A stretch of DNA of 64,000 nt from Paenibacillus shirakamiensis (lineage in GTDB: Bacteria > Bacillota > Bacilli > Paenibacillales > Paenibacillaceae). The notes beneath the pieces are model-generated. The model worked only from the letters and a program-made list of their open reading frames with translations. It ran no database searches and was not told the origin of the DNA. Positions 1-7,567 of the stretch are shown here, one piece after another. How positions within the stretch are numbered: the first letter of the stretch is position 1; each line of letters starts with the position of its first letter. A program made the position numbers and the translations under genes. Location of the stretch: positions 248,001 through 312,000 of the forward strand of contig NZ_JAGGLD010000004.1 in assembly GCF_017874255.1 (NCBI RefSeq), read 5' to 3'.

Positions 1-65
1 TCCCCGCCAATAATACGCGTCGATTTGTTAGGTGCTTCTGTATTAAAAATGGTTTGTAGTTGCAC
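1..65 (-). CDS. nrdB: Ribonucleotide reductase beta subunit, N-terminal fragment
   Basis: Only the first 21 codons lie in the window; the gene runs off the left edge. Read on the minus strand from a GTG at 65, the protein begins MQLQTIFNTEAPNKSTRIIGG, which I recognise as the start of the radical-generating beta subunit of class I ribonucleotide reductase. An AAGGAG box at 75-80 lies nine bases before the GTG; ATG codons at 71 and 74 are in frame but sit almost on top of that box. It follows nrdA on the same strand, as expected for an nrdAB operon, although the spacer is unusually long (about 475 bp). The beta subunit would supply the tyrosyl or metal radical to NrdA. The assignment rests on the short N-terminus plus synteny. 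Confidence 0.85.
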   Translation of the reverse strand, partial: MQLQTIFNTEAPNKSTRIIGG

Positions 66-540
66 AATCATCATCTCCTTCAAAATATGCGCACCACGCT
101 TTGAGAACAAGGTCTCCTTCAGCCCTGCGCCAACCTTGCGGCACTTACGCCGTATATACACATGTCTATTCCACTTTTGTGGAGTGGCTAGAATACTTGG
201 AACTGCATTTAACAAGTTCATCTACATTTTTTTCTCATAAGAAGAGTGTAATTCAATAAGCTTTTTTGAAAATAGGTCAAGTCTTGCATAGAAAGTATGG
301 TGTTCATCTCTAACGAGTAAAAAATCTATCCATCCAGCCCACCATGTTACTATCCCTTATCCAAAATCTCGTTCATTCAGAAGCGGGTGTCGTAGGGACG
401 GCAAGCGATCCACGCTCATCCACGCTCATCCGAGCAAAGTTACCATCTCTTTCAGTCTTACGTTATCTACCCGGGTGTCCAGAGGGCGTAGCCCTTGGGG
501 CCCTCCCTTTTAGGGAGGGTTTGGGAGGGTCCTTACCTAA
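66..540 (-). other. nrdA-nrdB spacer with GC-rich hairpins
   Basis: No convincing gene is present here, although the two nrd genes are normally close together. Next to the nrdA stop there is a run of hairpins: CCCTCCC (501-507) with GGGAGGG (513-519), a second GGGAGGG copy at 523-529 that could compete for pairing, and AGGGC-GTA-GCCCT (483-495). A 10-bp direct repeat (CCACGCTCAT) lies around 409-430. No T-run follows the hairpins in the nrd direction, so they do not look like a normal intrinsic terminator. They could stabilise the nrdA mRNA end or be a dispersed intergenic repeat. Confidence 0.5.
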
Positions 541-2874
541 TTAGGATGCGCAAGAATCGCATTCCTCAATGGTCAGCGCGCGGCTGCGTACATAATACGT
601 TGATTTCAGTCCAGCTTTCCAAGCATGAAGATGAAGTTCAAGGAATTCTGTCGCTTTAATATCCGGACGCACATAGAGATTAAAGCTTTGGGCCTGATCG
701 ACATGGCGCTGACGTGCAGAAGCCATTTTGATAGACCAGTTCTGATCAATTAGGAAAGCCGTTTTATAGTACCAGATGGTCTTCTCGGATAGGTCTGGTG
801 CAGGATTGGCAATCTTATAGGTTGTTTTTTCTTCATACGAAAGCAATTCATAAAGTGGATCAATACTTGCGGTAGATCCGGCAATAATGGAAGTAGAACC
901 ATTCGGTGCAATGGCGAACATCCAAGCGTTGCGTACACCATGCTCATGAACTTCCTGTTGAAGTTGTTGCCACTGTTCTGTAGTCACGAATTGGCCAGGG
1001 AGAGAACCATCGGTATATCCACGTTGAGTGAAGTAATGCCCCGTATCCCAGTCAGAACCTTCGAACTTCGCATAACGACCTTTTTCTTTGGACAATTCCA
1101 TACTTGAACGGACCAGAAGGTAATTAATCTTTTCATATAGCGCATCATTATAAGCTACTGCTTCATCAGACTCCCAGCGAATGCCTTCTAGCGCCAGCAA
1201 GTGGTGGAGTCCAAACGTGCCGAGTCCAATACCGCGGTACTTACTATTGGTATATTGAGCCTGTAGGACTTCAATATTATTGATGTCAATGACGTTATCT
1301 AGCATACGTACTTGGATGGGAACGAGACGATCCAATATTCCTGCAGGTACGGCCCGTGCAAGGTGAATGGAATTCAAGTTACAAACAACGAAGTCTCCGG
1401 GAACCTTGGAGATCACGATACGAGTCTCGCCATCTTTAGTTACCAATTCTTCCGTCTCTACTACTGTTGCAGATTGGTTCTGCATTATTTCTGTGCACAA
1501 ATTAGAGGAATAGACCATACCATGAACACGGTTCGGGTTAGAACGGTTCACAGTATCTCGGTAGAACATGTACGGTGTACCTGTTTCTAGTTGGGATTTC
1601 ATAATCCGCTTCATAATATCAATCGCTTGCACCGTAATTCTAGACAAGGTAGGATGTGCGACAGCTTCCTCATATTTCTCCCGGAATGTGCCTTGACCAA
1701 AACCTTCATCGTAGAAATCTTCAAGTCCTAGAGGACGACCGTCCGCATTTTTCCAATTCATTGTTTTCTTGATTTCGTGGGGGCAGAATAAATTCCACTC
1801 ACCACGGGTATCCACAGCTTCCATGAACAGATCGGGTAGACATACGCCGTGGAACACATCATGCGCACGCATCCGCTCATCCCCGTTGTTCAGCTTCAGA
1901 TCTAGGAAAGCGAGAATGTCTTTATGGAAGACATCCAGATATACCGCAATCGCGCCTTTACGTGTTCCCAACTGGTCCACGCTTACCGCTGTATTATTCA
2001 ACTGACGAATCCAAGGGATGACGCCAGAACTTGTATTCTTATGACCACGAATATCTGAACCACGGGCCCGGACTTTACCGAGATACACGCCAATGCCACC
2101 GCCCATTTTGCTTAGACGAGCTACATCGGTATTGGAGTCGAAGATTCCTTCGAGCGAGTCGTCCACGGTATCAATGAAGCAACTGGACAGTTGGCCAGCT
2201 ACCTTTTTACCCGCATTGGACATAGTTGGGGTTGCTGCGGTCATGTAAATGTTGCTCATAGCCCAGTACGCTTCTTTTACGAGTTCCATGCGCTTGTCTG
2301 CGGGTTCACGGTGCATCAAGAACATGGCAATAACCATGTAACGCTCTTGCGGTAATTCCATGACACGGCCATCAAAATCGTTAGCAAGATAACGTTCTGC
2401 CAACGTGAGGAGGCCAATATAATCAAATAACAAATCACGAGTAGGATCAATCATTTCTGCTAACTCTTCAATTTGCTCTTTGGTGTACATTTCCAGCAGT
2501 TCTTCTCTATATATGCCAGCTTTACTCAGATCGACAATGAGGTGGTAGAACGATCCGTAAGGCTCTTCGGGGTAAGCTTTGTAACGGCGATTCGTAGCCG
2601 CTTTCTTATATAAGGTTGTCAGCAGGGATCGAGCAGCAGCAAATTTCCAGTCGGGTTGTTCTTTGGTGACAAGCTCCAAGGAGGACATTGTGAACGCTGT
2701 GCTGATTTCTTCTCCAGTCACTTCGTCACGGCGGAGCTTGGAATTCACACCGCGAAGCAGTTGGTCCTTGTCCAGCGTATGTAGCCCTTCAAGTACTCGG
2801 TCTGCATAGATGCCGAGGCGGCTGCTATCAAAGGCCAGTTGGCGGTTATTGGGTTTGTTAACGAATGACGGCAT
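541..2874 (-). CDS. nrdA: Class I ribonucleoside-diphosphate reductase, alpha (catalytic) subunit
   Basis: This 777-residue cytosolic enzyme reduces ribonucleoside diphosphates to deoxyribonucleotides together with the beta subunit. Visible catalytic features are the redox Cys232 (SSCF), the active-site triad N458-C460-E462 (NLCTE), the partner Cys498 (VVCNLNS), the radical-transfer pair Y760-Y761, and the C-terminal shuttle cysteines C772 and C775 (ECDSC). The N-terminal 90 residues resemble an ATP-cone region but are short and diverged, so allosteric overall-activity control is uncertain. The ATG at 2874 has only a weak Shine-Dalgarno (GTAGGGA). Two NrdR boxes lie about 420 bp upstream, so dATP/ATP-sensing NrdR probably represses the gene. 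nrdB follows on the same strand. Confidence 0.97.
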   Translation of the reverse strand: MPSFVNKPNNRQLAFDSSRLGIYADRVLEGLHTLDKDQLLRGVNSKLRRDEVTGEEISTAFTMSSLELVTKEQPDWKFAAARSLLTTLYKKAATNRRYKAYPEEPYGSFYHLIVDLSKAGIYREELLEMYTKEQIEELAEMIDPTRDLLFDYIGLLTLAERYLANDFDGRVMELPQERYMVIAMFLMHREPADKRMELVKEAYWAMSNIYMTAATPTMSNAGKKVAGQLSSCFIDTVDDSLEGIFDSNTDVARLSKMGGGIGVYLGKVRARGSDIRGHKNTSSGVIPWIRQLNNTAVSVDQLGTRKGAIAVYLDVFHKDILAFLDLKLNNGDERMRAHDVFHGVCLPDLFMEAVDTRGEWNLFCPHEIKKTMNWKNADGRPLGLEDFYDEGFGQGTFREKYEEAVAHPTLSRITVQAIDIMKRIMKSQLETGTPYMFYRDTVNRSNPNRVHGMVYSSNLCTEIMQNQSATVVETEELVTKDGETRIVISKVPGDFVVCNLNSIHLARAVPAGILDRLVPIQVRMLDNVIDINNIEVLQAQYTNSKYRGIGLGTFGLHHLLALEGIRWESDEAVAYNDALYEKINYLLVRSSMELSKEKGRYAKFEGSDWDTGHYFTQRGYTDGSLPGQFVTTEQWQQLQQEVHEHGVRNAWMFAIAPNGSTSIIAGSTASIDPLYELLSYEEKTTYKIANPAPDLSEKTIWYYKTAFLIDQNWSIKMASARQRHVDQAQSFNLYVRPDIKATEFLELHLHAWKAGLKSTYYVRSRALTIEECDSCAS

Positions 2875-3030
2875 AAGAGAAAATCCCTACTTTCTTAATA
2901 TAAAATAATAATATGATGAATCATGAAAAGACAGATTGGTGTCCTCATGATCAAGATCGCAAAAAGAACCGCAAGATATAATTATACTCGAAATAAGGTC
3001 GTCGATAAAGAAAGAATTAAAGACTTTATT

Positions 3031-3101
3031 GCCGATATTTGTCTTCCTACATGCGAAATAGGATGCATGTAAGCAGGCATAAGGGACGATAATCCCTCGG
3101 C
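3031..3101 (-). ncRNA. Candidate three-way-junction RNA in the nrdA leader
   Basis: On the minus strand this stretch can form a closed multibranch element. P1 is GCCGA/TCGGC (3097-3101 with 3031-3035). P2 is GGGA/TCCC (3093-3096 with 3083-3086). P3 is a nine-pair stem (3065-3073 with 3046-3054) that needs one G-U pair; that pair works only in minus-strand RNA and would be A-C in the opposite strand. The element lies between the NrdR boxes and nrdA. It does not match the purine, B12 or other riboswitch consensus sequences I know. It is a proposal from hand folding. Confidence 0.3.
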
Positions 3102-3296
3102 CCATCTAATGGTATGGGTCATGAAATAGAGTACATCCAGATGTGTAAAGTAAGGAAAACAATATTACGGGGTTCTGCAATCGTTTTACTCGACTATAGG
3201 GGTGTGTGACAGTCTTCCACCTTAAAAGAAGAGACCAAATGGCTTTGGAATCTAACAATTCTCCCCCAAAATGTAGAGACGCAAACTTGTGGAATT

Positions 3297-3344
3297 ACAC
3301 TATATTTTGTTTGGGTTTTATCAATTTAACACAATATATAGTGT
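3297..3344 (-). promoter_or_regulatory. Tandem NrdR boxes upstream of nrdA
   Basis: Two 16-bp near-palindromes, ACACTATATTTTGTTT (3297-3312) and ACACAATATATAGTGT (3329-3344), match the known NrdR box pattern. Their starts are 32 bp apart, about three helical turns with a 16-bp linker, the usual arrangement for cooperative NrdR binding. The second copy is a perfect palindrome. The promoter of nrdA is expected to overlap them, which would imply a leader of about 400 nt. Confidence 0.88.
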
Positions 3345-3488
3345 TTGGGTAGAGACAAAAATGTGAAAACTAAATGAAAGCGCTACTTCATAGTATCATA
3401 AAATCCGTCGGCCCTTACCCTGTCTGGTTTTGCAGAAAATACAACAATCTCAAAATAAATTCTTTGAAACATTAACGCATAAAGCTTG

Positions 3489-3530
3489 AAAATTTCAAAT
3501 GTTTTTCATTGGAAAAACATTTGAAATTTT
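3489..3530. repeat. Perfect 19-bp inverted repeat
   Basis: The arms 3489-3507 and 3512-3530 are exact reverse complements separated by the loop ATTG. The repeat is AT-rich and lies 66 bp before the thiamine-binding gene, downstream of no recognisable plus-strand gene. It could be an operator, a leader hairpin or the terminator of an unannotated transcript. Confidence 0.7.
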
Positions 3531-3596
3531 GGTTTTGAACGAGGTTTTGGTACGATAATAAAAGATAGAAATCCATGAGGAAAGGTGTCGATACAC

Positions 3597-3896
3597 ATGG
3601 CTATTGCAGAAGTAACGATTATCCCTGTAGGAACAGGTTCCACTAGCTTGAGTTCGTATGTAGCTGATATGCAGCGTGTATTACAGCAACAAGAGGGAAT
3701 ACAATACGAGCTTACCTCGATGAGTACTATAATTGAAGGTCCGCTTGCCCTTGTGTTTGCAGCTATTCAAGCCCTGCATGAATCCCCTTTTGGAGCTGGT
3801 GCTGCACGTGTATCCACCTCAATAAAGATTGATGACCGTAGAGATCAACCCTCTTCTTCGCAGCAAAAGCTTCGTTCTGTTCAGGAAAAGATGTAG
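3597..3896 (+). CDS. MTH1187/YqgV-type thiamine-binding protein
   Basis: A 99-residue protein of the MTH1187 (former DUF77) family, small ferredoxin-like-fold proteins that bind thiamine or related pyrimidines and often accompany thiamine transport systems. Family signatures are the start AIAEVTIIPVGTG and the central EGPLALVFAAIQALHESPFGAGAARVSTSIKIDDR. I chose the ATG at 3597 because AGGAAAGG (3578-3585) lies eleven bases before it; a GTG at 3585 is in frame but overlaps this box. The gene stands alone and ends in a terminator. The exact ligand is not visible in the sequence. Confidence 0.85.
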   Translation: MAIAEVTIIPVGTGSTSLSSYVADMQRVLQQQEGIQYELTSMSTIIEGPLALVFAAIQALHESPFGAGAARVSTSIKIDDRRDQPSSSQQKLRSVQEKM

Positions 3897-3915
3897 GGTA
3901 GAACACAAGATAATG

Positions 3916-3942
3916 AGGGGCAGCCTGAGGCTGCTCCTTTTT
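3916..3942 (+). terminator. Intrinsic terminator
   Basis: GGGGCAGCC-TGA-GGCTGCTCC followed by a T5 run, 20 bp after the thiamine-binding gene. Confidence 0.85.
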
Positions 3943-4110
3943 GCTGCGTCATTGTTAGCAAAGCTTAGCGATGTTGACAGTGCGACACATCCTTTGATTC
4001 AGCTATTAATGTGCCCGCGTACCAACACTGTTTCTCTAGACCCACCAAAACTGCACCTGCTACGATGAAAATATAAGCTAGGTATAGCGACTGAAAGGGA
4101 TGAAGTGTAT

Positions 4111-4995
4111 ATGGACCCATACAAGGACATGAAAGAAGGAGAAAAAGGAGCATGGCTAAGTATTGGCGTCTATATCTTGCTATCGGCAGTCAAGTTAGGC
4201 TTTGGCTATTTTCTCCATTCAGCCGCCCTATTAGCAGATGGGATTAACAATACCACGGACATTATCGCTTCGATCGCCATACTTATTGGTCTAAGAATCT
4301 CTCAGAAGCCCCCGGATGACGATCATCCATATGGTCATTTCCGAGCGGAGACGGTGGCATCGCTCATCGCATCTTTTATTATGGCAGCAGTAGGGCTTCA
4401 AGTCTTGTTGCAGACAGTGCAGTCACTGTTTCAGGGCCGAGAATCTACGCCTGATATAGCAACGGCTTGGATTGCAGTAGGCTGTGCAGGGGCCATGGGT
4501 ATGGTGTACATATTCAATCTACGCTTAGCGAAGAGAGTGAAGAGTATGGCTCTTATGGCTGCGGCAGCAGATAATCGCTCGGATGCTTTAGTAAGCATCG
4601 GGGCGGCCATAGGTATCTTTGGGGCTCAGTTCGGCATGCCTTGGCTGGATCCGGTTGCAGCCCTAGCTGTGGGCTGTGTCATCTGTCGAACGGCATGGCA
4701 GATTTTTAGAGAAGCTACGCATGCATTAACAGATGGGTTCGATCAGTCTCGGTTGCGGGGGCTTCAAGATACGGTACGCAAGACTAGGGGCGTCAAGCAG
4801 ATTAGAGACATTAAAGCACGCGTCTATGGGAGCCGAGTCATTGTTGATTTAATTGTGGTGGTCGATGGGAAGCTTTCTCTAGTGGAGAGTCACCAGATCA
4901 GTGATGAGATCGAACAGCAGATGGTCAAAAAACATAATATTATGAATGTTCATGTGCATGTGGAACCTGACACCATTGCACAAAAAAAGGCATAA
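4111..4995 (+). CDS. mneS: Cation diffusion facilitator, MneS/YeaB-type Mn2+ exporter
   Basis: A 294-residue CDF membrane protein that probably exports Mn2+ in exchange for protons. It has six hydrophobic segments followed by a cytoplasmic ferredoxin-like domain (RDIKARVYGSRVIVDLIVVVDG). In TM2 the metal motif reads NNTTD (N-x3-D) and in TM5 DNRSD (D-x3-D, with Asp in place of the His of zinc-type YiiP), which is the pattern of manganese CDFs. The text DHPYGHFRAET is the conserved histidine-rich loop. The ATG at 4111 is preferred because GAAAGGGA lies ten bases upstream; an in-frame GTG at 4105 is too close. The mneS name rests on remembered similarity to B. subtilis YeaB. Confidence 0.82.
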   Translation: MDPYKDMKEGEKGAWLSIGVYILLSAVKLGFGYFLHSAALLADGINNTTDIIASIAILIGLRISQKPPDDDHPYGHFRAETVASLIASFIMAAVGLQVLLQTVQSLFQGRESTPDIATAWIAVGCAGAMGMVYIFNLRLAKRVKSMALMAAAADNRSDALVSIGAAIGIFGAQFGMPWLDPVAALAVGCVICRTAWQIFREATHALTDGFDQSRLRGLQDTVRKTRGVKQIRDIKARVYGSRVIVDLIVVVDGKLSLVESHQISDEIEQQMVKKHNIMNVHVHVEPDTIAQKKA

Positions 4996-5102
4996 GCCGC
5001 CGGAATCAGCCCAAATCTACTAATTTATCGCTAGAGTGAGAATTTCGCACAGTCTTCTGCGAGCTATGGAACATAGAGTAGCTGTGAAGGAGATGATTTT
5101 AA

Positions 5103-6491
5103 ATGGCTAATGTGTACCGAGTTCCACAAGATTATGCCACGATAACGGCGGCGATTGCCGCAGCAAGTGACTTAGATACAGTCAAAGTAGCCGCAGGTAT
5201 TTATCATGAGACTGTCATCATTAACAAAAGAATTCAGTTACTTGGCGCGCAAAGCGGTATAGATGCCAGAGAGCGTTCAGGCTCGCTTATCGCAGAGACC
5301 GTAATTTCGCAAAGTGCGAATCAAGGAGCGATTCAAATCACGGCTGATGATGTTATTATTGATGGCATCACGGTGCAGGATAATACAGCGGGGGCGGGTA
5401 TTTACAGCAATGCTACTCATTCAGGATACTGGATCATAAATACAATTGTTCAGAACAATGCCTATGGCATCTACTTGAATTCTAACGGACAGAAGACCGT
5501 GCAGGTTCGCCAGAATATGTTCTATTCCAACAACATTAACAATGCTGCTGGGAACGGAATTTTCTCGATTCTTGGCATATCCAATGTATTAATAGACTCC
5601 AATCGTTTCTCTGGGATGCATGCCTCAGCTACGGTTAACTTTGGTGCACCTACCGTCCAAAATAATATTACGATTTTAAATAACGAGTTCCTAAATGACA
5701 ATTCTATTGCTTTAACTAATACGAACAATGTCAAAGTAGCCTCAAACCGATTCAACAATTCGAGCGGTACTTCCGTCTATTTGGGTGGAGCAACAAATAA
5801 TACCGTCTTGGAAGGAAATCGGTTCGAGAATGGAATGGGTTATGCGATTCAAGTGACTCGTAGTTTTAACGCTGCACTTAACCTCAATCTTAAAATCGTG
5901 GGCAACAGTATTGCGGGCAATGCGCTTGCTGGAATGTATGTGGAAGCTGGCGCTTATAATCCTACAGGACCCAATAGCCGCCTCGATGCAACGAATAACT
6001 GGTGGGGAAGTGCTAGTGGACCTGCCCCTTCAGGTAGCGGAGATGCTATTGTAGACCCGGATAATGTGTCGGAGCATATTCCATTTTTGACTGCCAACCC
6101 ATTCCCTGTGCCTGATCCTACAATCAGTAAGGTTCTTTCTACAGGGGTGATTCATTGTGCTCAAGGCGAACCTTATAACATGGTGATTGATATTTTAAAC
6201 GATGATATAACAACAGCTGCGGGTATAGAAATGTGGGGCTTTTTTCTCGTACCCGATAATCCCAAAATTCCGTTTGCCTTTGAACCTATTCAAGTGGGTG
6301 CAAATGGATATACGCAGCGTAGTCTAGTTACCTACTTTGGGGACCGATTTGAGTTTCAATTCAAAATTACCAATACGGATGATGTAATCATCACCATTTG
6401 GGGAATGCACGCAGACGGTACACTCACAGCCATTCAGCGTCTTCATGCGGCAGACTTTGTACCGATTGCTTCACAGACCCCTACTTCTTAA
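5103..6491 (+). CDS. Right-handed parallel beta-helix repeat protein
   Basis: A 462-residue protein with the pectate-lyase-like solenoid pattern: an N-terminal YATITAAIAAASDLDTVKVAAG cap motif, then repeated N-rich turns (ADDVIIDGITVQDN, NTIVQNNAYGIYLNSN, NVLIDSNRFSG, TILNNEFLND, NTVLEGNRFEN) through about residue 300. The segment NNWWGSASGP near residue 300 is typical of secreted or surface proteins of this class. A separate C-terminal domain of about 130 residues (beta-strand rich, WGFFLVPDN, FEFQFKITN) follows. There is no signal peptide, so secretion would need another route. AAGGAGATGA supports the ATG at 5103. I cannot assign an enzyme activity. Confidence 0.75.
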   Translation: MANVYRVPQDYATITAAIAAASDLDTVKVAAGIYHETVIINKRIQLLGAQSGIDARERSGSLIAETVISQSANQGAIQITADDVIIDGITVQDNTAGAGIYSNATHSGYWIINTIVQNNAYGIYLNSNGQKTVQVRQNMFYSNNINNAAGNGIFSILGISNVLIDSNRFSGMHASATVNFGAPTVQNNITILNNEFLNDNSIALTNTNNVKVASNRFNNSSGTSVYLGGATNNTVLEGNRFENGMGYAIQVTRSFNAALNLNLKIVGNSIAGNALAGMYVEAGAYNPTGPNSRLDATNNWWGSASGPAPSGSGDAIVDPDNVSEHIPFLTANPFPVPDPTISKVLSTGVIHCAQGEPYNMVIDILNDDITTAAGIEMWGFFLVPDNPKIPFAFEPIQVGANGYTQRSLVTYFGDRFEFQFKITNTDDVIITIWGMHADGTLTAIQRLHAADFVPIASQTPTS

Positions 6492-6529
6492 TCCATATAT
6501 CGACAAGCCAGGGATTTACTCCATCGGTA

Positions 6530-6573
6530 GTTGGTTAATACAACTATATAGTTCTTAGAACATATTAACCAAC
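6530..6573. promoter_or_regulatory. Inverted repeat before the stress-protein gene
   Basis: GTTGGTTAATA (6530-6540) is exactly repeated in inverse at 6563-6573, and between the arms lies the perfect palindrome AACTATATAGTT (6542-6553). It sits 23 bp before the start codon at 6596 and has no T-run, which suits an operator or leader structure better than a terminator. Confidence 0.5.
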
Positions 6574-6595
6574 TAGTTAACTGGAGGGATTTCAC

Positions 6596-7348
6596 ATGGC
6601 TAAGAAAATTGTAGGCGTATTCAGTAATGAACAAGAGGCTTCTGTAGCTATCGAAGCCCTAAAAGGACATGGCTTTAATACCGAGGATATTTCCGTAGTA
6701 GCTAAAAATAAACAAGACGTTCAAGAGATTACAAATGAAACAGGAACGAAATCACCTGAAGGCATTGTTGCGGGACTAGCGACTGGAGGGGTAGTCGGAG
6801 GGACAGCCGGTCTACTTGCTGGAATTGGTGCTCTATTTATTCCAGGTATTGGTCCGATCGTCGCTGCGGGACCGATTGTCGCCACACTTACGGGTATGGT
6901 TGCTGGAGCTGGAGCTGGGGGTCTCGTAGGAGGACTTGTTGGACTTGGTATTCCAGAAGATGAGGCTAAAGAATATGATACTTTTGTAGATGATGGCAGA
7001 ATTTTAGTGTTGGTGTCGGCTTCTACGGAAGAAGAGGAACAGCGAATCTACGATGTATTCCGTGGACATAAGACCATGAATGCTCGTCACTATCATGAAT
7101 TGGGGAATACTACTACACCAGACCTAGATCTCGAAGATCCTGCAAGAACAAATGATAATATTCGCCCTCATATCAGTGCGACAGATACCGGGACCATGCC
7201 TTTTTACAATGAAAAAGTGAATCCTTCTACAGATGGACAGACTAAGGAAGGTATTACCCTTACGAATCCCGATCTTGATTCTGAACCGGTTCAGGCACCC
7301 GATGCTACTTTAGAAGCCACACGAATGGCACGTAAAAACCGCATATAA
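6596..7348 (+). CDS. General stress protein 17M/YflT-like protein with glycine-rich core
   Basis: A 250-residue protein. Residues 1-50 (KKIVGVFSNEQEASVAIEALKGHGF) match the general stress protein 17M/YflT domain, a small alpha-beta fold found in SigB-type stress proteins. A long Gly/Ala-rich hydrophobic block (about 60-125, GGVVGGTAGLLAGIGALF, GAGAGGLVGGLVGLGIPEDEAKEY) could insert in the membrane, followed by a second alpha-beta segment (DGRILVLVSAS) and an acidic, probably disordered tail from about residue 165. Start supported by CTGGAGGGA nine bases upstream. No SigB promoter is obvious; an inverted repeat lies just upstream. Function beyond a stress role is unknown. Confidence 0.72.
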   Translation: MAKKIVGVFSNEQEASVAIEALKGHGFNTEDISVVAKNKQDVQEITNETGTKSPEGIVAGLATGGVVGGTAGLLAGIGALFIPGIGPIVAAGPIVATLTGMVAGAGAGGLVGGLVGLGIPEDEAKEYDTFVDDGRILVLVSASTEEEEQRIYDVFRGHKTMNARHYHELGNTTTPDLDLEDPARTNDNIRPHISATDTGTMPFYNEKVNPSTDGQTKEGITLTNPDLDSEPVQAPDATLEATRMARKNRI

Positions 7349-7388
7349 GTACTTTGAATATAGCCCTATATTATTATAAAAAACCCAT

Positions 7389-7416
7389 GAAGTCTGACAT
7401 TAGTCAGGCTTCTTTG
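7389..7416 (+). terminator. Intrinsic terminator
   Basis: GAAGTCTGAC-ATTA-GTCAGGCTTC (one G-U pair) followed by TTTGTG, 40 bp after the stress-protein gene. Confidence 0.75.
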
Positions 7417-7474
7417 TGTTGATAATCCTTGTCTTATTTCCTCGGAAATAAGTAGAAAAGTACGGTTTGATAGA

Positions 7475-7515
7475 ATAAATGATAGATTATGAGAGTCATA
7501 ATGAGATTCATTTAT
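7475..7515. promoter_or_regulatory. Nested palindrome upstream of the sugar ABC operon
   Basis: Outer arms ATAAATGA (7475-7482) and TCATTTAT (7508-7515) enclose a perfect inner dyad ATTATGA-GAG-TCATAAT (7486-7502). It lies about 55-95 bp before the first permease, in the position of an operator. No regulator gene is adjacent. Confidence 0.5.
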
Positions 7516-7567
7516 GGGTAAATAAGGTAATAAGGAGACACGAAGACAGATTGGAGAGGTGAGTCTG

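Noticed and set aside
2887..3105. Minus-strand 72-codon ORF in the nrdA leader
   Set aside because: No Shine-Dalgarno before its ATG and no protein-like composition; the stretch is better explained by RNA structure and leader sequence.
2875..3296. B12 or purine (2-deoxyguanosine) riboswitch controlling nrdA
   Set aside because: No B12 box and no purine-aptamer joining sequences are visible; only an unassigned junction can be drawn.
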